From contig LIHJ01000020.1 of the NCBI GenBank assembly GCA_001399805.1, forward strand, positions 1 to 14,861: DNA of 14,861 nt, in the 5' to 3' direction. Each line of letters begins with the position of its first letter. The first letter of the stretch is position 1. The notes beneath the pieces were generated by a model. That model saw only the letters and a program-made list of their open reading frames with translations. It searched no databases and was not told the origin of the DNA. Source of the DNA: Candidatus Bathyarchaeota archaeon BA1 (GTDB lineage: Archaea > Thermoproteota > Bathyarchaeia > Bathyarchaeales > Bathyarchaeaceae). Of this stretch, positions 7,348 through 14,168 are shown piece after piece. The position numbers and the translations under genes are program-made.

Positions 7348-8345
7348 AAACTCTCATGCGCCTCCGAGGTAAAAGGATCATCGGGTTTCTCCTCGCATGG
7401 GTTATCATCATAATTTTTGGTTATGGCGTAGAGTTGGCTGGTCTGGGAGTGGTTGGGCTAGTTGAAACAGGGTTGCTCGCGATGACACCATTGGCCTTAG
7501 CAGCCGTGGGGGAGTGCATAAACGAAAAATCTGGCGTTGTCAATATAGGATTGGAAGGGATCTTACTCATTACCGCCCTTACTGGGGTGCGAGGGGCCGA
7601 GCTCTTCAGGAACGGGTATTTTGGACTTCTGACTGGATTGTTAACGGGTGCTGCCATCGGGCTCCTCTTTGGTATAGTAAGTGTTTACGGAAGGGCAGAT
7701 CAAATTGTCGCTGGGATGGGCATTAACATATTTGCCCTTGGCTTCGTTCCTTATCTCCTGATGGCTATCTGGGCGTTTCCTGGAATCCATATTCTTGCTC
7801 CAGGGCTCAAGGTGCACCCAATGTACACTCCCTTTGGACAGTTCAACTCAGTGACTTTATTAGCTATAATTGTCGCGTTCTTAGCTCACGTCCTTCTACA
7901 TAAGACGCTACTTGGGCTTAGAATAAAAGCCGCTGGGGAGAAGCCAGAGGCCGTTGACGTGGCTGGTGTGAGGGTGGACCGAACAAGAATCCTCACAAGC
8001 ACCCTCGGAGGGGCATTATGCGGCTTGGGTGGGGCTTTCATGTCGCTGGCTTGGTTCGGTGGCATGGTAAAGGAAATATCTGCTGGTAGAGGATTCATCG
8101 CTTTAGCTTGCGTGGTATTCGCTGGGTTAGAGCCGTTATTGGCTCTGGCCGCCGCTCTCATCTTCGGCTTTGCTGAGGGCTTTGCCTTTTCTGTAGCGGT
8201 TACACCAGAAGTCAAAAAAGTCATGCCGGGGGCATTTTATTTCGTGAACATGATCCCCTACATCACTACTCTAATGGTTGTAACGATCGCGATCGGCAGA
8301 AGAAGGTTCCCTAGCACCATCGGCAAGCCATATGTGAGAGAATAA
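7344..8345 (+). CDS. ABC importer permease 2 (BPD_transp_2 family, NupQ/YufQ-like)
   Basis: A 333-aa polytopic membrane protein, partner of the permease encoded just upstream, which it overlaps by 4 nt. It has the family signature in its typical second-subunit form, [19 protein letters not shown] (about residues 57-75), and the ATPase-contact loop [19 protein letters not shown] near the middle. Helices occupy most of the rest. In the B. subtilis nucleoside importer the two permeases differ in just this way (NIGAEGQ versus NIGLEG). Its stop is only 6 bp from the stop of the convergent BtpA gene, so there is no room for a private terminator and some antisense read-through is likely. Confidence 0.92.
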   Translation: MKTLMRLRGKRIIGFLLAWVIIIIFGYGVELAGLGVVGLVETGLLAMTPLALAAVGECINEKSGVVNIGLEGILLITALTGVRGAELFRNGYFGLLTGLLTGAAIGLLFGIVSVYGRADQIVAGMGINIFALGFVPYLLMAIWAFPGIHILAPGLKVHPMYTPFGQFNSVTLLAIIVAFLAHVLLHKTLLGLRIKAAGEKPEAVDVAGVRVDRTRILTSTLGGALCGLGGAFMSLAWFGGMVKEISAGRGFIALACVVFAGLEPLLALAAALIFGFAEGFAFSVAVTPEVKKVMPGAFYFVNMIPYITTLMVVTIAIGRRRFPSTIGKPYVRE

Positions 8346-8351
8346 TCTAGT

Positions 8352-9203
8352 TTATCTTCTCAAACACCCTTTTTGCTCTCGGAATTCCTTCACCCTTCCC
8401 ATGAACCTTTCAACTCGTCCCAGGTCAACTCGGTTGGCTGTAATTCCATCCTTTTTAAGATGAGTCCCTACAATGGCACCATCCGCATATTCAAGTAACT
8501 TCACAATATTTTCTTTGGATGCTCCACTACCAACTAAGACTGGCCTATCTGGGACAGCCCCCTTCACCCGTTTTAAATCCTCTAAATCCGGCTCAATCCC
8601 AGTTCGGGCTCCGGTGACAATGATGGCATCGGCAAGGCCTCTGTATGCGGCATCCACCGCGGACTGCTCGATGGCTCTGGGGCTCAATAACACCCCATGC
8701 TTCACGTGCACATCAGCGAAGATCCTAACTCCCCCAGCACCTAGAAAGCGGCGATACCTAAGTAGTTCAGGCGCGCTGGGCTCAATGATGCCTTGGTCGG
8801 TTAGGATGGTGTCTGTAAAAACGTTGGCTCTTATAAACTTTCCACCGGTGATGTAAGCCACGGCTAAGGCAGCCTTGACGTCGTTTCTGAGGATGTTAAC
8901 CCCAATGGGAATCTGAATGGCCTCAATGACTCCGCGGGCGATTAACGTCATCGCAGAAATCGTTTCTGAGCCCACGTTCGTTTTTAGGTAGGGGGCATCT
9001 CCCAAGTTTTCAACGAGTAAGCCATCAACCCCTCCATCCTCCAGTGCCCGAGCCTCTTCAACAGCGAAATCCAAGACTTGATCAATGCCTCGATCTCCGT
9101 AATTTGGAGAGCCTGGAAGCGGTGGAAGATGAACCATCCCGATGATCGGCTTTTCCACCTTGAAGATCTCGACCAGCAAGTTTGTATCCACTTTCCTCGC
9201 CAC
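8352..9203 (-). CDS. BtpA/SgcQ-family TIM-barrel protein
   Basis: About 283 aa of the BtpA family. Landmarks: IIGMVHLPPLPGSP near the N-terminus, VDGLLVENLGDAPY, IPIGVNILRND, FIRANVFTDTILTDQGII, IFADVHVKHG, IIVTGARTG, then VLVGSGA (222-228) and YADGAIVGTHLKKDG (239-253). The last two form a phosphate-binding site like that of phosphate-using TIM barrels such as TrpF, so a phosphorylated substrate is likely. The family is named after a cyanobacterial protein affecting photosystem I, but its reaction is not established. Here it is the third gene of an operon after a nucleoside phosphorylase and a PfkB kinase, which suggests sugar phosphate chemistry (aldolase or isomerase). The start is uncertain: GTG 9203 lies 1 nt after the PfkB stop with GGGGAG 12 nt upstream; GTG 9191 with GAGG 3 nt upstream is the alternative. 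Confidence 0.85.
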   Translation of the reverse strand: MARKVDTNLLVEIFKVEKPIIGMVHLPPLPGSPNYGDRGIDQVLDFAVEEARALEDGGVDGLLVENLGDAPYLKTNVGSETISAMTLIARGVIEAIQIPIGVNILRNDVKAALAVAYITGGKFIRANVFTDTILTDQGIIEPSAPELLRYRRFLGAGGVRIFADVHVKHGVLLSPRAIEQSAVDAAYRGLADAIIVTGARTGIEPDLEDLKRVKGAVPDRPVLVGSGASKENIVKLLEYADGAIVGTHLKKDGITANRVDLGRVERFMGRVKEFREQKGCLRR

Positions 9204-9204
9204 T

Positions 9205-10146
9205 TTATATCTCTGCTCCCCTTTCTCGTATGAATCCTTCTGCCTCTCGCCTTGTGGGCAAAGCCGACCATGCGCCAAACTTTGTTACACTAAGGGCTCC
9301 AACTGCATTGGCGAAAAGCGCTGTCTTCTTAAGGCCCCAACCCTCTTTTATGCCAAAGAGAAAACCAGCGTCAAAAGCATCACCAGCTCCGGTGGTATCC
9401 ACCACATCCACTTCAAAGGCTGGCGAGTGAAGTTTTTCTTCCTTAGTCAATACACAACACCCCCTTTCCCTAAGCTTCAGTGCGACGATTCCCGGCCCCA
9501 GATCAAGAATGCTTTCTGCTGAGGCTTCAGGGTTTTTGATACGCATCAACGATACAGCCTCAATTTCATTCAGAAAAAGCAAGTCGATCGATCGTAAAAT
9601 TGAGCGTATATAGTTAGCAGCCTCAATCGGCGCAAGAACCCCAACATCGAAGGAAACGAACACTCCCGCCTTTTTGGCTACGTTTAAAATTTTTAATGTT
9701 GTCTTTCGCTGAGGGTTGCTAATCAGCGTGTATCCAGAGATGTGAAGGATGTCGGCGTTCCTTACATAATCCATATTGACCTGCTTGGAGGATAGATGAA
9801 CATTTGCGCCTCGAAAGGTGTACATGGTTCTATCGCCATTCTTTGTTACCACTATGAACAGAAGGGCGGTTCCCACCCTCTCATCCACCTGAAGCTGGCT
9901 GATGTCCACATTTTCTTTCCTCAGTTGTTCGATCAAAAATTGTCCGAAAGAATCCTTGCCGATCCTCCCAATTAAACCCGAACTAACCCCAAGTCGGGCA
10001 AGCGCCACGGAAAGATTTGCAGCTGAGCCTCCCGGAAACTTTGATATCTTGTCAATTAAAACCTCTTCCCCTTTATCTGGGAGAGTCTTGATGGGCGCTA
10101 TAAGATCAACATTGGCGTCTCCCACCGATATGACGGATACTTTCAT
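9205..10146 (-). CDS. PfkB-family sugar/nucleoside kinase (candidate ribose-1-phosphate kinase)
   Basis: A 313-aa ribokinase-superfamily enzyme. Seen: the substrate-side GGSAAN motif (39-44) and the DTTGAGDAFDAG signature (250-261) with the anion hole GAGD and catalytic base D256. D14 in NVDLI and N44 are typical substrate contacts. These kinases phosphorylate ribose, fructose phosphates, nucleosides or, in archaea, ribose-1-phosphate or cytidine. Its start overlaps the stop of the phosphorylase gene by 4 nt (ATGA), and the BtpA gene starts about 1 nt after its stop, so the three are one translational unit. Because the upstream enzyme releases (deoxy)ribose-1-phosphate, ribose-1-phosphate kinase is the most attractive assignment; ribokinase, 2-deoxyribose kinase or nucleoside kinase remain possible. 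Function by context only; the family is certain. Confidence 0.9.
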   Translation of the reverse strand: MKVSVISVGDANVDLIAPIKTLPDKGEEVLIDKISKFPGGSAANLSVALARLGVSSGLIGRIGKDSFGQFLIEQLRKENVDISQLQVDERVGTALLFIVVTKNGDRTMYTFRGANVHLSSKQVNMDYVRNADILHISGYTLISNPQRKTTLKILNVAKKAGVFVSFDVGVLAPIEAANYIRSILRSIDLLFLNEIEAVSLMRIKNPEASAESILDLGPGIVALKLRERGCCVLTKEEKLHSPAFEVDVVDTTGAGDAFDAGFLFGIKEGWGLKKTALFANAVGALSVTKFGAWSALPTRREAEGFIRERGAEI

Positions 10147-10940
10147 GGGAACACCAGCGAGGGTCCACTTAGGGATGTGATTGTTTGCGATTTCCGCTCC
10201 AAGATTTTTGAGGCTTCAATGGCGATTCTTATCTCTTCCTCAATCGCCCTTTGTACACGCTCATCCAACTCTCCAGTTTTTTCGCCAGGCTCAAACTCGC
10301 CCTTCCTCACTCCCTTTATGAGGTTGCCGTCAACCGCTAGAATGGCCCCAGCCCTCAGCCTCTTGAGCCCAGCCAGCGTGAAGATGGTGGAGCACTCCAT
10401 CTCAACGGACAAAACATTCGCCTCGCTCCAGCGCTTCGCAACCTCAACGTCTTCGGCATAGAACGCATCCGAGGTCCAAACGAGGCCAAGATGAACCTTC
10501 CTCCTCAATTTTTCTGCTGCTCGGATGAGTGCCGAGACCACGTTAAAATCTGCCACAGCAGGATATTCGATGGAGATATAATTTCTTGTTGTCCCATCAG
10601 CACGCACAGCAGCGGTTGCAATAACAAGGTCGCCAATCTCTATTTCGGGTTGAAGCCCACCCGCGGTTCCGACCCTGATAAACGTCTCAGCGCCGATCCT
10701 CGCCAGCTCCTCCACAACTATTGCCGCGGATGGACACCCGATCCCCGTTGAGCAAGCCGATATCCCTATCCCATCAACGCTGCCCGTGTAGGTGACGTAT
10801 CCCCGATACTCCGCAACCTTTCGACTCTCATCGAAAAAGGATGCGATCCTTTCCACCCTCTTGGGATCGCCCGAGAGGAGCACATGCTTCTCAACGTCCC
10901 CAACCCCGCACATGATGTGCGGCTGTATCCGCTTTCTCAC
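10143..10940 (-). CDS. udp: Uridine phosphorylase-like nucleoside phosphorylase (NP-I family)
   Basis: About 265 aa, cleaving a nucleoside with phosphate to base plus (deoxy)ribose-1-phosphate. Strong resemblance to E. coli uridine phosphorylase: LLSGDPKRVERI near the start (Gly-Asp and Arg for phosphate), ACSTGIGCPSAAIVVEELA, RVGTAGGLQPEIEIGDLV, VRADGTT, YPAVADF, and SVEMECSTIF (178-187), where Glu-Met-Glu holds the ribose. The base-side loop reads AVDGNLIKG, which matches neither the classical purine SD nor the E. coli pyrimidine loop, so base preference is open. Three in-frame starts exist: TTG 10952, GTG 10940 and ATG 10913. I prefer GTG because GGGGAT lies about 6 nt upstream and the N-terminus MRKRIQPHI matches the family; a TATA box at 10974-10983 would make TTG leaderless. 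First gene of the phosphorylase-kinase-BtpA operon. The symbol is by similarity. Confidence 0.9.
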   Translation of the reverse strand: MRKRIQPHIMCGVGDVEKHVLLSGDPKRVERIASFFDESRKVAEYRGYVTYTGSVDGIGISACSTGIGCPSAAIVVEELARIGAETFIRVGTAGGLQPEIEIGDLVIATAAVRADGTTRNYISIEYPAVADFNVVSALIRAAEKLRRKVHLGLVWTSDAFYAEDVEVAKRWSEANVLSVEMECSTIFTLAGLKRLRAGAILAVDGNLIKGVRKGEFEPGEKTGELDERVQRAIEEEIRIAIEASKILERKSQTITSLSGPSLVFP

Positions 10941-10973
10941 CCATATCCCCAATTTCTCTAAGTGAGACTATGA

Positions 10974-10983
10974 GTTATATTTT
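10974..10983 (-). promoter_or_regulatory. TATA element of the phosphorylase operon
   Basis: AAAATATAAC on the minus strand. A start about 26 bp downstream falls near 10952, on the TTG or 12 nt before the GTG start. It lies in the 100-bp gap after the aldehyde oxidoreductase gene and indicates that the phosphorylase operon has its own promoter rather than depending on read-through. Confidence 0.5.
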
Positions 10984-11054
10984 CTGATGGCGATTGATGA
11001 GGGAAGCAGACTTGTTGGGATGCTGTTAAGAGACATCTTTCCTTTTGTGGGCGA

Positions 11055-12500
11055 TTATCCCCTCTCTTCAAGATCCCTCGCCACATTGTCCAACCCTAAT
11101 TCTGACAGTTTCCTCCACGTCGGTAGGCCTGTTTTAATGTCCCATCCCCTATGGGTGTAGTATTCATTGAGCATCCGATCCAACTCGACGGTTTGTCCCT
11201 TCGCTGGTCCGATGGGAGCTGGAACCTTTGTTAGCCTATCTGGCAACGCATCGTCTTTTCTTGTAATCCCTTCCCGAGCATTGAAAGCTCTATTCAGGTT
11301 CACAATTCTTTCCCCAATCAACTTCAATTCCGCTATTGTTAAGTCCATCCCGGTGGTTGCCTTAAGAGCCTTAGCAATGTCCTCATAATGAAACACTGGT
11401 GGAATCTGCGTCCCGTAAAGGCATACGCCGCAGGCTTCAACTAGGCGACAGAAATCTTCGCACTCCTTCACCATGAACCCTTTATATTTTGGGTTCAGCC
11501 TATCTGAGATTTCAGGTAAGTATTTTTCCCCGAACCTTTCCCTTATGGCATCTTCAAACCCCACTTCATCGAGGACTGGGAAGGCGTAGAGGTGATCCGC
11601 CCCTCTGGCTGCGGTGGCTGCGGCCAATCCCATGGATTTTTGGGCTCTGGGCTCTTGAGCCGCGATCTCTTGCTTCTTAACGTGCATTACATATCTCTCA
11701 GCGTCCTTACCAATTCTTTGAGCTGCCCTATAGCTTCCCTCAGCGAGCAGGTTGCCGAAGCCCTCACGCCTCGCTATCATAGGGATCAGCTGGATCAGGG
11801 CTTCATGGTTGCCCCATGAGAGGTCTATCCCGTCTGTATCCCTCTGTGTAAGGATACCCAGCTCATAGCATTCCATCGCCCAAGAGATCGTGGCGCCCGT
11901 GGATACGCCGTCCAATCCATAGGCGTTGCAAAGATAATGAGCATACAACAAAGCTTCCGTGTTGGATATGCCGCATCGGGATCCCAAGCAGCACTGGGTC
12001 TCAAACTCTGGGCTTCCGCCGACGTATGCGTAGGGTCCTCCCTTCACCTCTGTATATCGGCCACACCGTTGTAGACAGGAGAAGTCCGCCCTCGCCTTTA
12101 TCAAATAATGCCTACGAATGGCCTCTCCGCTGATCTTTTCATACTCGTCAAAGATTCCTTGGCGCATGTTGTATGTTGGGAGGCGTCCGATCTCCTGCAT
12201 GAGCTCAATCAGGCTGGTTGTGCCGTACTTCGCCCTGCTCTCTGTGAATGGGTGAGCCAACATCTTCCGGTGCAACTCAATCATAAGGTTGAGGTATTGA
12301 TCGGCATCAGCCACCTCGATATCCTTGCTTCCACGAACCGCTATGGCCTTCAAGCGCTTCGACCCCATCACCGCACCCATTCCTGACCGAGCGGCGCAAC
12401 GATCCCGATCATTCATTATACACGCGTATCGCACCAGGTTTTCTCCGGCTGGCCCGATCGAAGCCACCTTGATCTCGCGGTCTCCCATCTCTTCTTTCAA
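11055..12500 (-). CDS. aor: Aldehyde ferredoxin oxidoreductase, C-terminal three quarters (after frameshift)
   Basis: 481 aa from a TTG, but the gene frame really extends upstream past this codon: reading back in the same frame gives HLWGKTCYETDDAL before KEEMGD, the normal AOR sequence, so the TTG is not a true start. Landmarks: IGPAGENLVRYACIMND, GMGAVMGSKRLKAIAVRG, LPTYNMRQG, YGLDGVSTG and RGADHLYAFPVLDE. AOR oxidises aldehydes to acids at a tungsten (or molybdenum) bispterin and reduces ferredoxin through one [4Fe-4S] cluster. That cluster normally uses C-x2-C-x3-C plus one distant Cys. Here the first is Asp (D139-F-S-C142-L-Q-R-C146; codon 12084-12086), while the distant Cys is kept (C360 in ACGVCLYG). 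With the fragment at 12497-12946 the protein would be about 630 aa, a normal AOR length. Confidence 0.88.
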   Translation of the reverse strand: MKEEMGDREIKVASIGPAGENLVRYACIMNDRDRCAARSGMGAVMGSKRLKAIAVRGSKDIEVADADQYLNLMIELHRKMLAHPFTESRAKYGTTSLIELMQEIGRLPTYNMRQGIFDEYEKISGEAIRRHYLIKARADFSCLQRCGRYTEVKGGPYAYVGGSPEFETQCCLGSRCGISNTEALLYAHYLCNAYGLDGVSTGATISWAMECYELGILTQRDTDGIDLSWGNHEALIQLIPMIARREGFGNLLAEGSYRAAQRIGKDAERYVMHVKKQEIAAQEPRAQKSMGLAAATAARGADHLYAFPVLDEVGFEDAIRERFGEKYLPEISDRLNPKYKGFMVKECEDFCRLVEACGVCLYGTQIPPVFHYEDIAKALKATTGMDLTIAELKLIGERIVNLNRAFNAREGITRKDDALPDRLTKVPAPIGPAKGQTVELDRMLNEYYTHRGWDIKTGLPTWRKLSELGLDNVARDLEERG

Positions 12501-12946
12501 CGCGTCATCAGTTTCATAGCAAGTTTTGCCCCATAAATGTTCTGCGTCCTAATCTTGACATGCACATCGTCGATCCACAAATATGTGGGCTTTTTAGACT
12601 GGCCTTTAACGATAATTCCATCGTATCCAGCGAACTTCAACTCGGGTCCCCAGTGTCCAGCTGCATGGGATTCACCCCCGATATCTGTTAATGGGGACTT
12701 CGCTGCCACAACGTATCGTGAGGCCTGAGGGAAGAGGGTGCCCGTTAAGGGTCCGGTTGCGAACATCAACACATTCTTAGGACCTAGTGGATCAACCCCC
12801 GGAGCGATCTTATCGTATAGAATTTTGGAACAGAATCCCGCGCCGCCAAGATACTCCCGAGCCATGCCGTGGTCGAGTGCAACGGTCTTCGACGTTTTGT
12901 TGGTGAGATCGATGTGAAGAAGGGCTCCGCTATGCCCCTTCCACAT
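12497..12946 (-). CDS. aor: Aldehyde ferredoxin oxidoreductase, N-terminal part, ended by a frameshift
   Basis: 149 aa carrying the AOR N-terminal (cofactor-binding) domain: GALLHIDLTN, YLGGAGFCSKILYDKIAPGVDPL, FATGPLTGT, KSPLTDIGGESHAAGHWGPELKFAGYDGIIVKG and YLWIDD. The last genuine AOR residues in this frame are about VKIRTQN; the following IYGAKLAMKLMTR is out-of-frame read-through to a TGA. Inserting one base at about 12539/12540 (AACAT to AACCAT) gives QNHLWGKTCYETDDAL and joins this piece to the frame of the fragment at 11055-12500. It starts at ATG 12946, 3 nt after the ferredoxin stop, with GGAGGG about 9 nt upstream inside the ferredoxin gene, so the two are coupled. Either a real lesion, an assembly error or, less likely, recoding. 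Confidence 0.88.
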   Translation of the reverse strand: MWKGHSGALLHIDLTNKTSKTVALDHGMAREYLGGAGFCSKILYDKIAPGVDPLGPKNVLMFATGPLTGTLFPQASRYVVAAKSPLTDIGGESHAAGHWGPELKFAGYDGIIVKGQSKKPTYLWIDDVHVKIRTQNIYGAKLAMKLMTR

Positions 12947-12949
12947 TAA

Positions 12950-13348
12950 CTATCTTCCCTCCACCACCTTTAAACACCTCACAGGACAGTGTTCCACGCA
13001 AAACCCGCACAGTGTACAATTCATCGCAACAAGCTTATCGGGATGGGTGAACATGGCACCGTAGGGGCAAGCATCCAAGCATAGCCTGCATCCAACGCAT
13101 TTCCCTTTCTCAACAAACACCATCCCCGTTTTTCTAACCTTTCCAATGGCATCAACTGGGCAGGCCTTGGCGCACATGGGCTCCTGACAATGCCTACAAG
13201 CTATGGGCACATCAAGGCTGGGCTCCAACCGCGTAACCCTTAGTCTCGCCTTCCTCGGGTTTAAAACACGCTCATGAAGAAATGCGCAGAAAAGCTCGCA
13301 TATTCTACATCCCGTGCACTCCAAGGGATCAGCATATAGATATGGCAC
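12950..13348 (-). CDS. Polyferredoxin, four [4Fe-4S] clusters, electron partner of AOR
   Basis: 132 aa with 17 cysteines, 16 of them in four clear motifs: C11-x2-C14-x2-C17-x3-C21, C51-x2-C54-x4-C59-x3-C63, C84-x2-C87-x2-C90-x3-C94 and C111-x2-C114-x2-C117-x3-C121. This is the pattern of HycB/DmsB-type electron-transfer subunits with four cubane clusters, often encoded beside tungsten AORs in archaea. It should take electrons from the aldehyde oxidoreductase, whose gene begins 3 nt downstream, and pass them to ferredoxin or another cytosolic acceptor; no signal peptide or membrane segment is seen. I start at GTG 13348 because GAGGG lies 6 nt upstream; the TTG at 13354 directly abuts that element and is unlikely. 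A TATA box at 13397-13406 serves the operon. Confidence 0.88.
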   Translation of the reverse strand: MPYLYADPLECTGCRICELFCAFLHERVLNPRKARLRVTRLEPSLDVPIACRHCQEPMCAKACPVDAIGKVRKTGMVFVEKGKCVGCRLCLDACPYGAMFTHPDKLVAMNCTLCGFCVEHCPVRCLKVVEGR

Positions 13349-13396
13349 GTTCAACCCTCATGTGTTGGTTCTTAATCTTCCTTTCCCTTTATCACC

Positions 13397-13406
13397 AATT
13401 TATATG
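13397..13406 (-). promoter_or_regulatory. TATA element of the ferredoxin-AOR operon
   Basis: CATATAAATT on the minus strand, about 53 bp before the GTG start, predicting transcription from about 13375 and a leader of roughly 27 nt that contains the GAGGG Shine-Dalgarno element. Confidence 0.5.
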
Positions 13407-13410
13407 CTTA

Positions 13411-13866
13411 AACTGGTCAGATGGGGAATAAGCCTCCCAACGAAAGGTTACTCCTGTTAGAATTTAATGCTTTAGAGTCGACCACTATGTCGCCAAGTCC
13501 TCCGTCAGCTTGCCAAATGGGTAGGCTATCCGCTTTTTTCAGTGAACTCATGTGCGCACACTAGACCCTCCCGTTTCATACATGATCCAAATATGAGTCT
13601 TTAACAAGCCTTTTCCAGGTCCTTTAAGCGTGCAGTATGAAGTAAAGACCTCAATACTCTCTTTGAATTTCCATTAAACAAGGCGGAGAGCCAAGAGAAA
13701 GAGGCAATCTCCCGGAGAGTTACCAGAATCGCTCGAAGTACCCGATAGCTTTATGGATATTAAAAAATGTTCACAACAACCAAAGTTGCCATTGGCTGGG
13801 TATAAGCCTTAATCTGGCATAGTCTTGCCTCCTTAAAGACATTTTTTAAACTCGCTGAATAATCAA
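13411..13866. other. Gene-poor interval
   Basis: About 450 bp between the ferredoxin promoter and the promoter of the 71-aa ORF. I see no convincing gene, tRNA, CRISPR or insertion sequence. A perfect 10-bp palindrome TGTGCGCACA lies at 13551-13560. A short frame from ATG 13421 (48 codons) has no ribosome binding site and a composition unlike the neighbours. It could be a decayed gene or hold a small RNA, but nothing in the sequence shows this. Confidence 0.4.
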
Positions 13867-13870
13867 AATG

Positions 13871-13879
13871 CTTATATGG
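13871..13879 (+). promoter_or_regulatory. TATA element of the 71-aa ORF
   Basis: CTTATATGG centred about 27 bp before the ATG at 13902, which puts the transcription start at the initiator codon. This leaderless geometry is one of the best arguments that the small ORF is real. Confidence 0.5.
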
Positions 13880-13901
13880 CCTTGATGATACAAGGCGAGC
13901 G

Positions 13902-14117
13902 ATGGCTATGGAATTTATTAAGTCTTTAAGGGAAGCCATGAAACACATTAAGGAGGCCACCGACGTTGCCAGGAGGCATGGTGAGCTTGATGGAATATCC
14001 CTGGAGGACTTGGCGTCCGCTCACTCCTCCTTAGACAAGGTTTTGTTTAGAATGGTGGGTAAAGGGCGGATGGACCCCAAAGAACTTGAAGAATCCATCG
14101 AAGAACTGACATCATAA
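13902..14117 (+). CDS. Small hydrophilic helical protein, unknown function
   Basis: 71 aa. I do not recognise the family. The protein is rich in charged residues and short helices (FIKSLREAMKHIKEATDVARR near the N-terminus, DPKELEESIEEL near the C-terminus), with no Cys, no membrane segment and no signal peptide. The predicted helix-turn-helix-like spacing is not specific enough to call DNA binding. Support for a real gene: an excellent TATA box at leaderless distance and codon choice like the neighbours. An internal ATG at 13908 (third codon) is an alternative start. It stands alone between two gene-poor stretches, so context gives no clue to its role. Confidence 0.6.
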   Translation: MAMEFIKSLREAMKHIKEATDVARRHGELDGISLEDLASAHSSLDKVLFRMVGKGRMDPKELEESIEELTS

Positions 14118-14168
14118 CCACTTTTAATGGCACCATTTCTGGGTATGCGTATTTTCATATACGACATA

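Noticed and set aside
9204..9278. A 25-residue longer start for the BtpA protein inside the PfkB gene
   Set aside because: The extension lies entirely in the 3' end of the PfkB coding region, lacks BtpA-family similarity, and GTG starts just after the PfkB stop fit the family length better.
12497..12500. TTGA overlap read as two translationally coupled AOR genes
   Set aside because: AOR-like sequence continues upstream of the TTG in the same frame, so the overlap is a by-product of a frameshift and not a genuine gene junction.
13421..13564. A 48-codon frame starting at ATG 13421
   Set aside because: No ribosome binding site, poor fit to the nearby TATA geometry, low-complexity product and no recognisable family.
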